A stretch of 13,100 bases of DNA, taken from assembly GCA_964549785.1 (NCBI GenBank), contig CAZJXA010000083.1:1-13100 (forward strand), in the 5' to 3' direction. The notes under the pieces were generated by a model that did no database searches, was not told the origin of the DNA, and saw only the letters and a program-made list of their open reading frames with translations. This document shows, piece by piece, positions 1 to 5,875 of this stretch (its first letter is position 1; every line of letters starts with the position of its first letter). The DNA comes from JBEIUO01 sp964549785. Its GTDB lineage: Bacteria > Planctomycetota > Phycisphaerae > Phycisphaerales > UBA1924. Position numbers and translations under genes: made by a program.

Positions 1-396
1 ACCATCGTGACGGGCCTCGACTGGGCCCGCACCACGATCGCGAAAGAAGAGACGTTCGCGCCGATCCTGTACGTGTTCAAGTACCGCGAGCTGGATGAAG
101 CCATCGCGATGAACAACGGCGTGCCGCAGGGGTTGTCGTCGGCGATTTTTACGGACAGCCTTCGGGCCGGGGAGCGGTTCTTGGACGTTTCGGGGGCGGG
201 GAGCGATTGCGGGATCGCGAACGTGAATATCGGCACGAGCGGCGCCGAGATCGGCGGGGCCTTCGGCGGCGAGAAGGAGACCGGGGGCGGACGCGAATCG
301 GGCTCGGACTCATGGAAGGCGTACATGCGCCGGCAGACGTGTACGATCAATTTCGGCACGCGATTGGCGTTGGCACAGGGGATTCGCTTTGATTGA
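1..396 (+). CDS. Aldehyde dehydrogenase, ALDH7/antiquitin type (C-terminal 131 residues, truncated by window start)
   Basis: This is the C-terminal end of an NAD(P)-dependent aldehyde dehydrogenase that runs in from before base 1. The visible part holds the KEETFAP stretch (the EIFGP-type motif whose Glu contacts the NAD ribose) about 16 residues in. It then has the C-terminal hallmark of the ALDH7 family: NVNIGTSGAEIGGAFGGEK, followed by TGGGRESGSDSWK and YMRRQTCTINF. ALDH7 proteins oxidise alpha-aminoadipic semialdehyde (piperideine-6-carboxylate) to alpha-aminoadipate in lysine breakdown, and some act on betaine aldehyde or other aldehydes. The catalytic Cys is upstream and not visible, so the substrate cannot be settled. 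The stop TGA overlaps the TTG start of the next gene by 8 nt, suggesting translational coupling. The family call is firm; the exact substrate is inference. Confidence 0.92.
   Translation, partial: TIVTGLDWARTTIAKEETFAPILYVFKYRELDEAIAMNNGVPQGLSSAIFTDSLRAGERFLDVSGAGSDCGIANVNIGTSGAEIGGAFGGEKETGGGRESGSDSWKAYMRRQTCTINFGTRLALAQGIRFD
377..391 (+). promoter_or_regulatory. Ribosome binding site deciding the TTG start of the RpiA-like gene
   Basis: AGGGGA at 377-382 lies 6 nt before a TTG codon at 389, inside the last codons of the aldehyde dehydrogenase. This spacing supports the TTG as the true start even though it is not ATG. Confidence 0.65.
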
Positions 397-1108
397 GCCC
401 AAATCACCGGATACGCGCCACGGCGGTCTGCCGCAGGTCGATGCACTCGCGCGGGCGGCGGTCGCCGATATTGCCTCGGGAATGATCGTCGGCATCGGGA
501 CCGGTCGCAACAGCGATCGCGCGGTGCGGGCGTTGGCCGACCGCTTCCGGACGGAATCTCTCGATATCGACTGCGTCTGCACGAGCCTCATCACCGAGGC
601 GCTCGCGGTCGAATTGGGCTTGCCGGTCATCGATTTCAACGAGATCGAGGAAGTCGATTACCTGTTCGACGGGGCGTACGAAGTCGATCACGAGATGCGG
701 ATGCTGAAAGGGCTGTACGGCGCGATCACCCGCCAGCGGATCGTGGCCGAGGCCTCGCGCCGCCGGGTGTACATCACGACCGAGGAACGGTTAAGCGAGC
801 GTCTGGGCGCCAAGGCCCCTCTGGCGGTCACGATTATCCCGTACGGCATCGCCTCGATCCGCAACCGACTGCGCGACATGGGTCTGGTGGGTGTGCCGCG
901 CCACACGCTGGACGGCGAACTGTTTATCACCGACGGCGGGGGCGTGGTGCTGGACCTCACGATGAAAGATCGTGACCCGGTGGAACTGGCCTCTGAACTG
1001 GACCATGTGACGGGCGTCGTCGATCACGGGATCTTCTTGGATGAGGCCGACACGATCCTGCTTGAATGCAGGAGCGGCGAGATCAAGCGGATGGATCGGG
1101 AGGAGTAG
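389..1108 (+). CDS. RpiA-fold protein (ribose-5-phosphate isomerase A-like) with altered active site
   Basis: A 239-residue protein with the full length and fold of RpiA, which interconverts ribose-5-phosphate and ribulose-5-phosphate. Visible landmarks are GIGTG (35-39), TSLITE (65-70), DGAYEVD (94-100), LKG (106-108), LFITDGGG (178-185) and GVVDHGIF (209-216). Compared without gaps to E. coli RpiA as I recall it, Asp81 and Lys94 are kept (D94, K107). However Asp84 is Tyr (Y97), the GGG loop is GLY (108-110), and the catalytic base Glu103 is Gln (Q116). GTGST of the phosphate site is GTGRN, and Lys121 appears to be Arg. The protein is therefore RpiA-like but may not be an active isomerase; a regulatory role or a different sugar phosphate is possible. 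It starts with TTG, overlaps the aldehyde dehydrogenase by 8 nt, and converges on yceH with an 18-nt gap. Confidence 0.85.
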   Translation: MIEPKSPDTRHGGLPQVDALARAAVADIASGMIVGIGTGRNSDRAVRALADRFRTESLDIDCVCTSLITEALAVELGLPVIDFNEIEEVDYLFDGAYEVDHEMRMLKGLYGAITRQRIVAEASRRRVYITTEERLSERLGAKAPLAVTIIPYGIASIRNRLRDMGLVGVPRHTLDGELFITDGGGVVLDLTMKDRDPVELASELDHVTGVVDHGIFLDEADTILLECRSGEIKRMDREE

Positions 1109-1126
1109 GGCCGGTCGGTCGGTCTA

Positions 1127-1786
1127 TCAACGTTCGAAGGGGTCGGTTTCGCCCAGGCGTGAGGCCAGCCGCTCGATCGCGCGGCGGCACGCGGCGACTT
1201 GCGTTTCCAATTCCGCCACCCGCACGGCGAGTTCGTCGGCTCCGGCCACTGCGGTCAGGCTCGGCGCCGGCACCGTGGCGATGGTGTGGAGGTTCGGGCA
1301 GAGTAACTGGACGTAAAGGGCCGCCCTCGAACCCGGCGGCGCGGGAACGAGTTTGACCATCGGCTCCGGGCGCTGCGAGAGGCCGTCGAGAAGCGCCTGG
1401 GCTTGCTCGATCGTTTCCAAACCGGTGGGCATCATGCGGGACGCGTTGCCGCGGAGTGAGCCGATGGACTGCGGCCCGCGGAGGAGGAGTTCGGCGAGAA
1501 GCACGAGCTCTTCGGTCGTGACTTTGAGGGCGTCGCGCGCGATGTGGCGAAATTTCTGCACGCGGCTGTTCGCGAGGTCGACTTCGCGCACGATGCTCTT
1601 GCCGCGCAGGGTGTTGATGGCGGAATAGACGGTGTCTTCGTCGAAGGCGGTGACGGGCTCGCGGTTGTTCTTCTGATTGCAACCGACGACGAGCGAATTG
1701 AGCGTCATGGGGTATGAGCCGGGGACGGTTTGGGCCTTCTCAATGAGCGTGCCGAGGACTCGGGATTCTTCAGGGGTGAGGGTCAC
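1127..1786 (-). CDS. yceH: YceH family protein (UPF0502/DUF480)
   Basis: A 219-residue protein of the YceH/UPF0502 family, made of two winged-helix domains; its molecular function is not established. The family pattern is clear: LTPEESRVLGTLIEK at the N-terminus, YPMTLNSLVVGCNQKNNREPV (25-45; compare YPLSVN...CNQKTNREPV in E. coli), SRVQKFRH (74-81) and the central LLLRGPQSIGSLRG (100-113). The tail, from about residue 186, looks like a short coiled coil (VAELETQVAACRRAIERLASRL), as in E. coli YceH. I chose the GTG at 1786 because AAGGAG lies just before it and the protein then begins where the family does; ATG codons at 1822 and 1861 give longer basic N-termini with no ribosome binding site. 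It is the last gene of a minus-strand run and converges with the RpiA-like gene. Confidence 0.9.
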   Translation of the reverse strand: MTLTPEESRVLGTLIEKAQTVPGSYPMTLNSLVVGCNQKNNREPVTAFDEDTVYSAINTLRGKSIVREVDLANSRVQKFRHIARDALKVTTEELVLLAELLLRGPQSIGSLRGNASRMMPTGLETIEQAQALLDGLSQRPEPMVKLVPAPPGSRAALYVQLLCPNLHTIATVPAPSLTAVAGADELAVRVAELETQVAACRRAIERLASRLGETDPFER

Positions 1787-1789
1787 GGG

Positions 1790-1795
1790 CTCCTT
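1790..1795 (-). promoter_or_regulatory. Shine-Dalgarno site supporting the GTG start of yceH
   Basis: AAGGAG on the minus strand sits 3 nt before the GTG at 1786, a short but usable spacing. No comparable site precedes the two upstream in-frame ATG codons. Confidence 0.5.
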
Positions 1796-1809
1796 CCAAT
1801 GACGTCGGA

Positions 1810-1899
1810 TCAGGCGGTGCATCCGGCGAGCAGGGCGACGCCGGCGATTGCGATCCACCATCGCGGCGCGGCGGAGTGGTGTGAGTTGCGAGTCCGCAT
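1810..1899 (-). CDS. Putative 29-residue micro-lipoprotein (signal peptide with lipobox, then stop)
   Basis: A short open frame starting with ATG 16 nt after the stop of the TOPRIM-like gene. It encodes a basic, His-containing n-region (MRTRNSHHSAAPR), a hydrophobic core (WWIAIAGVALLAG), and a perfect lipobox LAGC at residues 24-27. Only Thr-Ala follows before the stop. If translated it would be exported, lipidated at Cys27 and processed by signal peptidase II to a three-residue lipopeptide. No strong ribosome binding site is visible, so translation would rely on re-initiation from the gene before it. It ends 23 nt before the chosen yceH start. It may instead be the remnant of a longer lipoprotein, or chance. 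I do not recognise a family. Confidence 0.4.
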   Translation of the reverse strand: MRTRNSHHSAAPRWWIAIAGVALLAGCTA

Positions 1900-1915
1900 G
1901 GCAAAAGCGTAGCGG

Positions 1916-2626
1916 TCAGGGCTTGGGGAGAAGCGGCTCAATTCTCGTGACGACATCGGCGATGAAGGTTGAGAGGCTCACGTTCGTGCCGATGGTGCGG
2001 AGGTCGTCGAGGGGCCGGGAAAGCGCGGGGTGCCAGCACGCCGCGGCGTCACTCCCGGTCAGTTCCGCGAGCACCCTTTTGATGTGTCTTTTCGCCCCCT
2101 TGGTGGTCGCTTCGAGTTGGTGCGCATTCGTGATGGCGTCAAAGCCCAGTTGTTCACGAAGCGCGCTGTGTGCGGCTTCTTCATTCGCTGTGGTTACGGT
2201 GAAGGCACGCAGAATCCACGCTTCGATCTTGGGCGTGGCGAGGCCGACCAAGATGGCTTGCATGCCGTGAAGTTCCTGCCGCGCTGCGTCCAGACCAGTT
2301 CGGCGCTGCGGTTGATCGTCCGCATCGCGCTGGAGGAGAACGACATTCACATCGGGAACGCACTTGCGGATCGCCCACAGGGCACGCACCGCGGCGTGGT
2401 GGTCCGCACCTGCGCTGGTGCCATGATGCTTTATTCCGTGCCTGGCTGCGAGGTGCTTGGCCTCGGTCCATTTGAGAAATGGTCGGCCATTGATCTGGAC
2501 ATACGACCGGACGGCCTCCAAGTCGGCGTCCGGATCTTGGAGCAGTTCACGGATGACCAGATCGACGATATGGACAGCGATGCCGCGATCGACGTCGCCC
2601 TCGGCGACGATCGCAATGTTCATCAT
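1916..2626 (-). CDS. TOPRIM-fold protein, DUF4276-like, partner of the upstream ATPase
   Basis: A 236-residue protein with features of a TOPRIM-type domain: an N-terminal strand ending in EG (IAIVAEG, E9-G10), a second strand followed by DAD (VVLLQRDADD, D101 and D103), and then PKIEAW (132-137). The IEAW motif resembles the 'EAWLLAD' motif of DUF4276/OLD-associated TOPRIM proteins. Such domains cleave nucleic acid or transfer phosphate with divalent metals, and commonly pair with an ABC-type ATPase. The start at 2626 is chosen because ATGA there overlaps the ATPase stop by 4 nt, a coupled arrangement; ORF extension to a TTG at 2659 would place 11 unlike residues first. A second ATG follows directly at 2623. 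The TOPRIM assignment rests on motif reading, and the exact family is uncertain. Anti-phage defence is inference from architecture. Confidence 0.72.
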   Translation of the reverse strand: MMNIAIVAEGDVDRGIAVHIVDLVIRELLQDPDADLEAVRSYVQINGRPFLKWTEAKHLAARHGIKHHGTSAGADHHAAVRALWAIRKCVPDVNVVLLQRDADDQPQRRTGLDAARQELHGMQAILVGLATPKIEAWILRAFTVTTANEEAAHSALREQLGFDAITNAHQLEATTKGAKRHIKRVLAELTGSDAAACWHPALSRPLDDLRTIGTNVSLSTFIADVVTRIEPLLPKP

Positions 2627-3381
2627 TTCGGCACCGCGGGAGGAAGTTGTTTGATCCAATCCTCACCGACGGAAGTCCAGAACTCGCCCGGGGCCATTTC
2701 GTCTTTCCATTGGGCCCAGTCCGGGTGGCTGGAGAGTGGAGCGGCGCGGGAGCCGTCGGGGGCGGTGTCGGTGAGGATGACTTCCTCGGCGGAGAAATGA
2801 TCGACGAGGTAGGGTGAGTGCGACGTTGCGACGATCTGGAGGGTCGGGTCGGCGACTTGCAGGCCGCGGAGTTGCTTGACGAGTTGCCCGAGGGCTCGGG
2901 GATGGAGGCCGCGCTCGATTTCGTCGAGGAGAAGCAGGCGAGGGCCTTTGACGGTAGCCAGCGACGCCAAGATGCCGAGGGTGAGGAGGGTGCCGTCGCC
3001 GGCGGCTGAGGCTGCCACGCCCTTGGCGTTCGCGAAATCGAAATTCAGCACGTACGAAGGCCCGGCGTTTACAGAACTGGAATCGAAGTCGTTGGGATCA
3101 CTCGTAGTAGCGTTATTGACCGTTGCGATGCCGATCCGTTCGAAAGAAGGGACGACCTCGCGGAGGGCTTGCGTAATGAAATTGAACCGTTCATCGTCAT
3201 CCAGTTTCAATCGAGCGATGAGAGCTGTAAAATCCAGTCCGCTGACCGCTGGGACGCGGGAGGCATCTGTCGTGGTGTGGACGGGGGACGACAGCAGGCG
3301 TGGATCCAGCCGCAGGAGTATGGGGGTCGGCAGCCCGACCGTGAAAAGGTGCCAAACCGCAGTCCAGTTTTCGGGATTCAA
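2623..3381 (-). CDS. ABC/AAA-type ATPase (AAA_21/AAA_15, OLD-like), C-terminal part downstream of a frameshift
   Basis: This frame carries the second half of an SMC/OLD-like ATPase whose first half is read from 3709 in another frame. Counting from the TTG at 3381, it holds LRLDPRLLSSP (23-33), the ABC signature region SAAGDGTLLTLG (125-136), Walker B LLLLDEIERGLHP (149-161, D153/E154) and the switch His in ATSHSP (H188). The end contains GEFWTSVGEDW, as in related ATPases. The TTG is probably not a real start: the frame is open upstream to a stop near 3514, and the Walker A is in the other frame. The stop is overlapped by the TOPRIM-like gene's ATG (ATGA), which suggests this half was or is translated. 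The split is one gene broken by a single-base change, a sequencing error or a programmed shift. Confidence 0.82.
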   Translation of the reverse strand: MNPENWTAVWHLFTVGLPTPILLRLDPRLLSSPVHTTTDASRVPAVSGLDFTALIARLKLDDDERFNFITQALREVVPSFERIGIATVNNATTSDPNDFDSSSVNAGPSYVLNFDFANAKGVAASAAGDGTLLTLGILASLATVKGPRLLLLDEIERGLHPRALGQLVKQLRGLQVADPTLQIVATSHSPYLVDHFSAEEVILTDTAPDGSRAAPLSSHPDWAQWKDEMAPGEFWTSVGEDWIKQLPPAVPK

Positions 3382-3709
3382 GCTTTGTTCCGCCCGAATC
3401 CGCTCGCAGCCAAACCTTGGACTTTTTAGTGGAGTGGGAGTCGATCTGAAGATGAAGCGAATGTGTTGAATCGATCTCTGCGATAATTCCAGTTTGCGTG
3501 CCCGAACTGTGCTTCAAAAGTCCGCTACGACGTTCAACGGTAAAAATGGTTGCAAGGGACCGCTTGTCACACAACGAGACCAACTGCAGCGCTTGTAGCA
3601 CCGACGTCTTTCCAGACCCGTTCGGACCCACGATCACGCTCATCGGGCGCAGCGGGATGTCCGCTGAACCGAAGGCCTTGAAGTTTTCGAGTTGAAGTCG
3701 GGTGATCAT
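3197..3709 (-). CDS. ABC/AAA-type ATPase (AAA_21/AAA_15, OLD-like), N-terminal part with Walker A (frameshifted)
   Basis: The N-terminal half of the ATPase. From ATG at 3709 it reads MITRLQLENFKAFG, the typical opening of RecF/SMC/OLD-like ATPases, then Walker A GPNGSGKT (28-35). Beta-strand-like segments such as SLHLQID and KVWLRAD follow. Past roughly residue 112 the frame becomes a shadow of the C-terminal half and stops at 3197. The two frames differ by one base, and the switch lies somewhere around 3310-3430; candidates include the A5 run at 3423-3427. GAGGGAAG at 3712-3719 is the ribosome binding site. Hand count gives 120 G+C of 240 bases at 3361-3600, well below the flanks (43 of 60 at 5701-5760), consistent with acquisition by transfer. 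It begins 36 nt after the isocitrate dehydrogenase stop. Confidence 0.8.
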   Translation of the reverse strand: MITRLQLENFKAFGSADIPLRPMSVIVGPNGSGKTSVLQALQLVSLCDKRSLATIFTVERRSGLLKHSSGTQTGIIAEIDSTHSLHLQIDSHSTKKSKVWLRADSGGTKLESRKLDCGLAPFHGRAADPHTPAAGSTPAVVPRPHHDRCLPRPSGQRTGFYSSHRSIETG

Positions 3710-3711
3710 GG

Positions 3712-3719
3712 CTTCCCTC
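3712..3719 (-). promoter_or_regulatory. Shine-Dalgarno site of the ATPase gene
   Basis: GAGGGAAG on the minus strand ends 2 nt before ATG 3709, with its AGGGA core 4 nt upstream of the start. It selects this ATG over the in-frame one at 3721. Confidence 0.6.
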
Positions 3720-3726
3720 ATTATCG

Positions 3727-3742
3727 GCCGGATGGCTCCGGT
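3727..3742. other. Small inverted repeat between icd and the ATPase gene
   Basis: CCGGA - TGGC - TCCGG forms a 5-bp stem with a 4-nt loop, extendable by one G-T pair. It sits in the 36-nt gap. There is no T tract after it on the minus strand, so a terminator role is weak; it may mark the joint where the ATPase module adjoins the dehydrogenase gene. Confidence 0.3.
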
Positions 3743-3745
3743 TCT

Positions 3746-5230
3746 CTATTGCCCCTGCGCCATGCTGTAGCCCTTCACCCCATCGAAGGTCCTCAGAAGT
3801 TCGTACGAGCACACCGTGAATTTTTCCGCGATGCGGTCGAGCAGGGCGATCGCGCGCGATTGCCCCAACGATCCCGGGTTCACGCCGTCCTTCAGCTCAA
3901 ACCGCACCCGGTAGTAGTCCACGCACTCGGTGTAGACGCTGCCGGTGGGCCACACCTGCGTGCCGCGATTGCTGATGAGCGTGAGTTTGAAGGGCGTGTC
4001 TTCGGCAACCCGGTTCATTTCTTCGGCGAGTGAGATCGGCGCCAGCGGCGAATCCAAATAGATATCGCAGCCGACCGGGTGGGTCACGACGTTCTTGAAG
4101 GTTCGGATCACTTGCTGGGCGGTGGGGCGGGGGGGGCGAATGAAGCAGGCTTCGCCTGCTTCGGGCACCACGACGGCGGGGACGGTCTTGGGCGTTGCGC
4201 CCAAGCGCTCGACGATCGCCGCGGTGAATCCCTTCGTGTTCACCGACGGCCTCGATCGGTCGCCAAAGTCGCCTGTGTGGATACCGGATTCGAGCGTGGC
4301 GAGCAGGGCATTCTCGAGCATGGCGGCCTCGCGTCCGAGGCAGACGTGCCGCAACATCATGAGCCCGGAGAGGATGAGGCTGGTGGGGTTGGCGATTCCC
4401 TTGCCCGCGATGTCCGGGGCGGTCCCGTGCACGGCCTCGAAGATGCTGATGTGGTTGCCGATGTTGGCGGACGGGGCAAATCCCAGACCGCCCACCAGCC
4501 CCGCGCACAAGTCGCTGACGATGTCCCCCTGTAGATTGGGAAGAACGATCATCTGGTACTGCGTCGGCTTCACCACCAGGTTCATGCACAGCGCATCGAC
4601 GATGACGTCGCCGGTTTCAATCTCAGGGAAGTCGCGGGCGACCTGGCGGAACCGATCCAGAAAAAGCCCGTCCGTCATCTTCATGATGTTGGCCTTGTGG
4701 CCGCAGTGCACCTTTGTCACGCCCAATTTTCGGGCAGTCTGGAACGCGAACCGGTGCACCTGATCGCAACCGGGGGCCGAAATCAGGCGCTTGCACTGGA
4801 TGACGTCGTTGCTAAGCCGGTGCTCGACGCCGCCGTAGGTGTCCTCAATATTCTCGCGGACCACGGACATATCGATGTGGATACCGGCCTTGCTGTAGAC
4901 CGTCTCAACGCCGGGCAATGTCTTGAAGACCCGAAAATTCGAGTGGGCGTTCCACAACTTCCGGGCCGTAACGTTGATGGACTTTCCGCCCGAGCCCGTG
5001 GGCGTCTCCATCGGTCCCTTAAAGAGAATCCCACACTCTTCGGCGGTTCGGATCGCCTGGTCGGTCATTCCGCGGGTATTGCCCTTGAGAAAGACCGCCG
5101 CGCCCATTTCCACGGGGACGAAATCGATATTCTCAAGCACTCCTGCGATCCGGAAGAGTTCGAGCGTGGCGTCCATGATTTCCGGACCGATGCCGTCACC
5201 GGAAGCGAGCGCGATCGAAAGGCGGGCCAT
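3746..5230 (-). CDS. icd: Isocitrate dehydrogenase, Thermus-type with C-terminal extension, probably NAD+-linked
   Basis: A 494-residue member of the isocitrate/isopropylmalate dehydrogenase family, matching the size of Thermus thermophilus IDH (about 496) rather than E. coli (416). It would convert isocitrate to 2-oxoglutarate and CO2 in the TCA cycle. The N-terminus GDGIGPE (11-17) is typical. Ser84 and Asn86 in SINV match the isocitrate-contacting Ser113/Asn115 of E. coli IDH; RENIEDTYGG (125-134) gives Arg125 and Tyr132; Lys179, Asp212, Asp236 and Asp240 fit the catalytic and metal residues. The cofactor loop reads HGTAPDIAGKG (268-278): Asp273-Ile274 replaces the Lys-Tyr of NADP enzymes, so NAD+ is predicted. 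Residues about 345-494 are the extra domain. Start ATG 5230 has AGGAG 10 nt upstream; the open frame continues to 5428 but that part is not family-like. Confidence 0.93.
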   Translation of the reverse strand: MARLSIALASGDGIGPEIMDATLELFRIAGVLENIDFVPVEMGAAVFLKGNTRGMTDQAIRTAEECGILFKGPMETPTGSGGKSINVTARKLWNAHSNFRVFKTLPGVETVYSKAGIHIDMSVVRENIEDTYGGVEHRLSNDVIQCKRLISAPGCDQVHRFAFQTARKLGVTKVHCGHKANIMKMTDGLFLDRFRQVARDFPEIETGDVIVDALCMNLVVKPTQYQMIVLPNLQGDIVSDLCAGLVGGLGFAPSANIGNHISIFEAVHGTAPDIAGKGIANPTSLILSGLMMLRHVCLGREAAMLENALLATLESGIHTGDFGDRSRPSVNTKGFTAAIVERLGATPKTVPAVVVPEAGEACFIRPPRPTAQQVIRTFKNVVTHPVGCDIYLDSPLAPISLAEEMNRVAEDTPFKLTLISNRGTQVWPTGSVYTECVDYYRVRFELKDGVNPGSLGQSRAIALLDRIAEKFTVCSYELLRTFDGVKGYSMAQGQ

Positions 5231-5240
5231 GAAAGAAAAA

Positions 5241-5245
5241 CTCCT
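5241..5245 (-). promoter_or_regulatory. Shine-Dalgarno site of icd
   Basis: AGGAG on the minus strand, 10 nt before ATG 5230. It rules out the much longer open frame reaching 5428 as the coding start. The remaining 5246-5383 is divergent spacer to the DinB-fold gene, where I see no convincing -35/-10 pair. Confidence 0.6.
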
Positions 5246-5383
5246 GAAAAAGTGTGCAAACAGCGCTCGCGGCGGATAAATTGCGGGCCGGTGATCGCGC
5301 GAGGCTCCAAGGATAGTCCCCGCACCTCGCCGTACCCCCATCGCAGCCATCGCACACCCACCCCCTCCGGAGATCATGCTCCC

Positions 5384-5875
5384 ATGTCTATCGCCTCCCG
5401 CGCTGTTTCCCATCTCAACTGGGTCCACGCCGTCACCGTCAAAATGACCGAGAACTGGCCGGTGGAGAAAGAATCACACCAATCGTGCGGCACCGACAAC
5501 CACCTCGTGTGGACGCTGGGGCACCTCGCGATCTCGAACGACTGGTTTCGCGGACTGCTTGTCGCAGGGCCGTCGGAAGTTCCCGAGGCCTACCAGAAAT
5601 TGTTCGGGGCCGGTTCCAAGCCGATCGCCGACCGCGCTGCGTTCCCCGCCACCGCAGAACTCCGGGCGGCCTTTGATCGCACGTTTGCATCCTTGGCCGC
5701 TTCGGCAGCTTCGCTCTCGGACGCCGACGCCTCTCTGGCCACGCTCACCGACACGGGCGGCTTCTGCACCGATCGCGCCGACGCCATCGACAAGGCCATC
5801 TGGCACGAGGGATGGCACGCGGGCCAGTTGGCGTCACTCCGAAAAGGACTGGGCCTTGCCTCGGTGATCGGCTGA
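5384..5875 (+). CDS. DinB-fold protein (DinB_2-like, putative metal-dependent)
   Basis: A 163-residue protein of the DinB/YfiT superfamily of four-helix-bundle proteins. The metal-binding triad is visible: His47 in TLGHLA, and His141 and His145 in HEGWHAGQ, the last followed by the usual SLRKGLGL end. Members include thiol transferases and many with unknown role; no specific substrate can be read here. The start ATG gives MSIASRAVSHLNWVH; the frame is open far upstream but that part is a shadow of icd. A GGAG lies about 15 nt upstream, so the ribosome binding site is weak. It is divergent from icd, and its last 42 nt overlap the 3' end of the histidine kinase gene on the other strand. Confidence 0.85.
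   Translation: MSIASRAVSHLNWVHAVTVKMTENWPVEKESHQSCGTDNHLVWTLGHLAISNDWFRGLLVAGPSEVPEAYQKLFGAGSKPIADRAAFPATAELRAAFDRTFASLAASAASLSDADASLATLTDTGGFCTDRADAIDKAIWHEGWHAGQLASLRKGLGLASVIG

Noticed and set aside
2030..2800. 256-codon plus-strand frame across the TOPRIM-like and ATPase genes
   Set aside because: It is antisense to two genes with visible motifs and crosses the ATGA junction; no motif of its own.
3727..3742. Inverted repeat after icd as an intrinsic terminator
   Set aside because: The stem is only 5-6 bp and no T tract follows on the minus strand.
5231..5428. N-terminal extension of the isocitrate dehydrogenase frame to 5428
   Set aside because: The extra 66 residues are not family-like, overlap the DinB-fold gene start, and a good ribosome binding site precedes ATG 5230.
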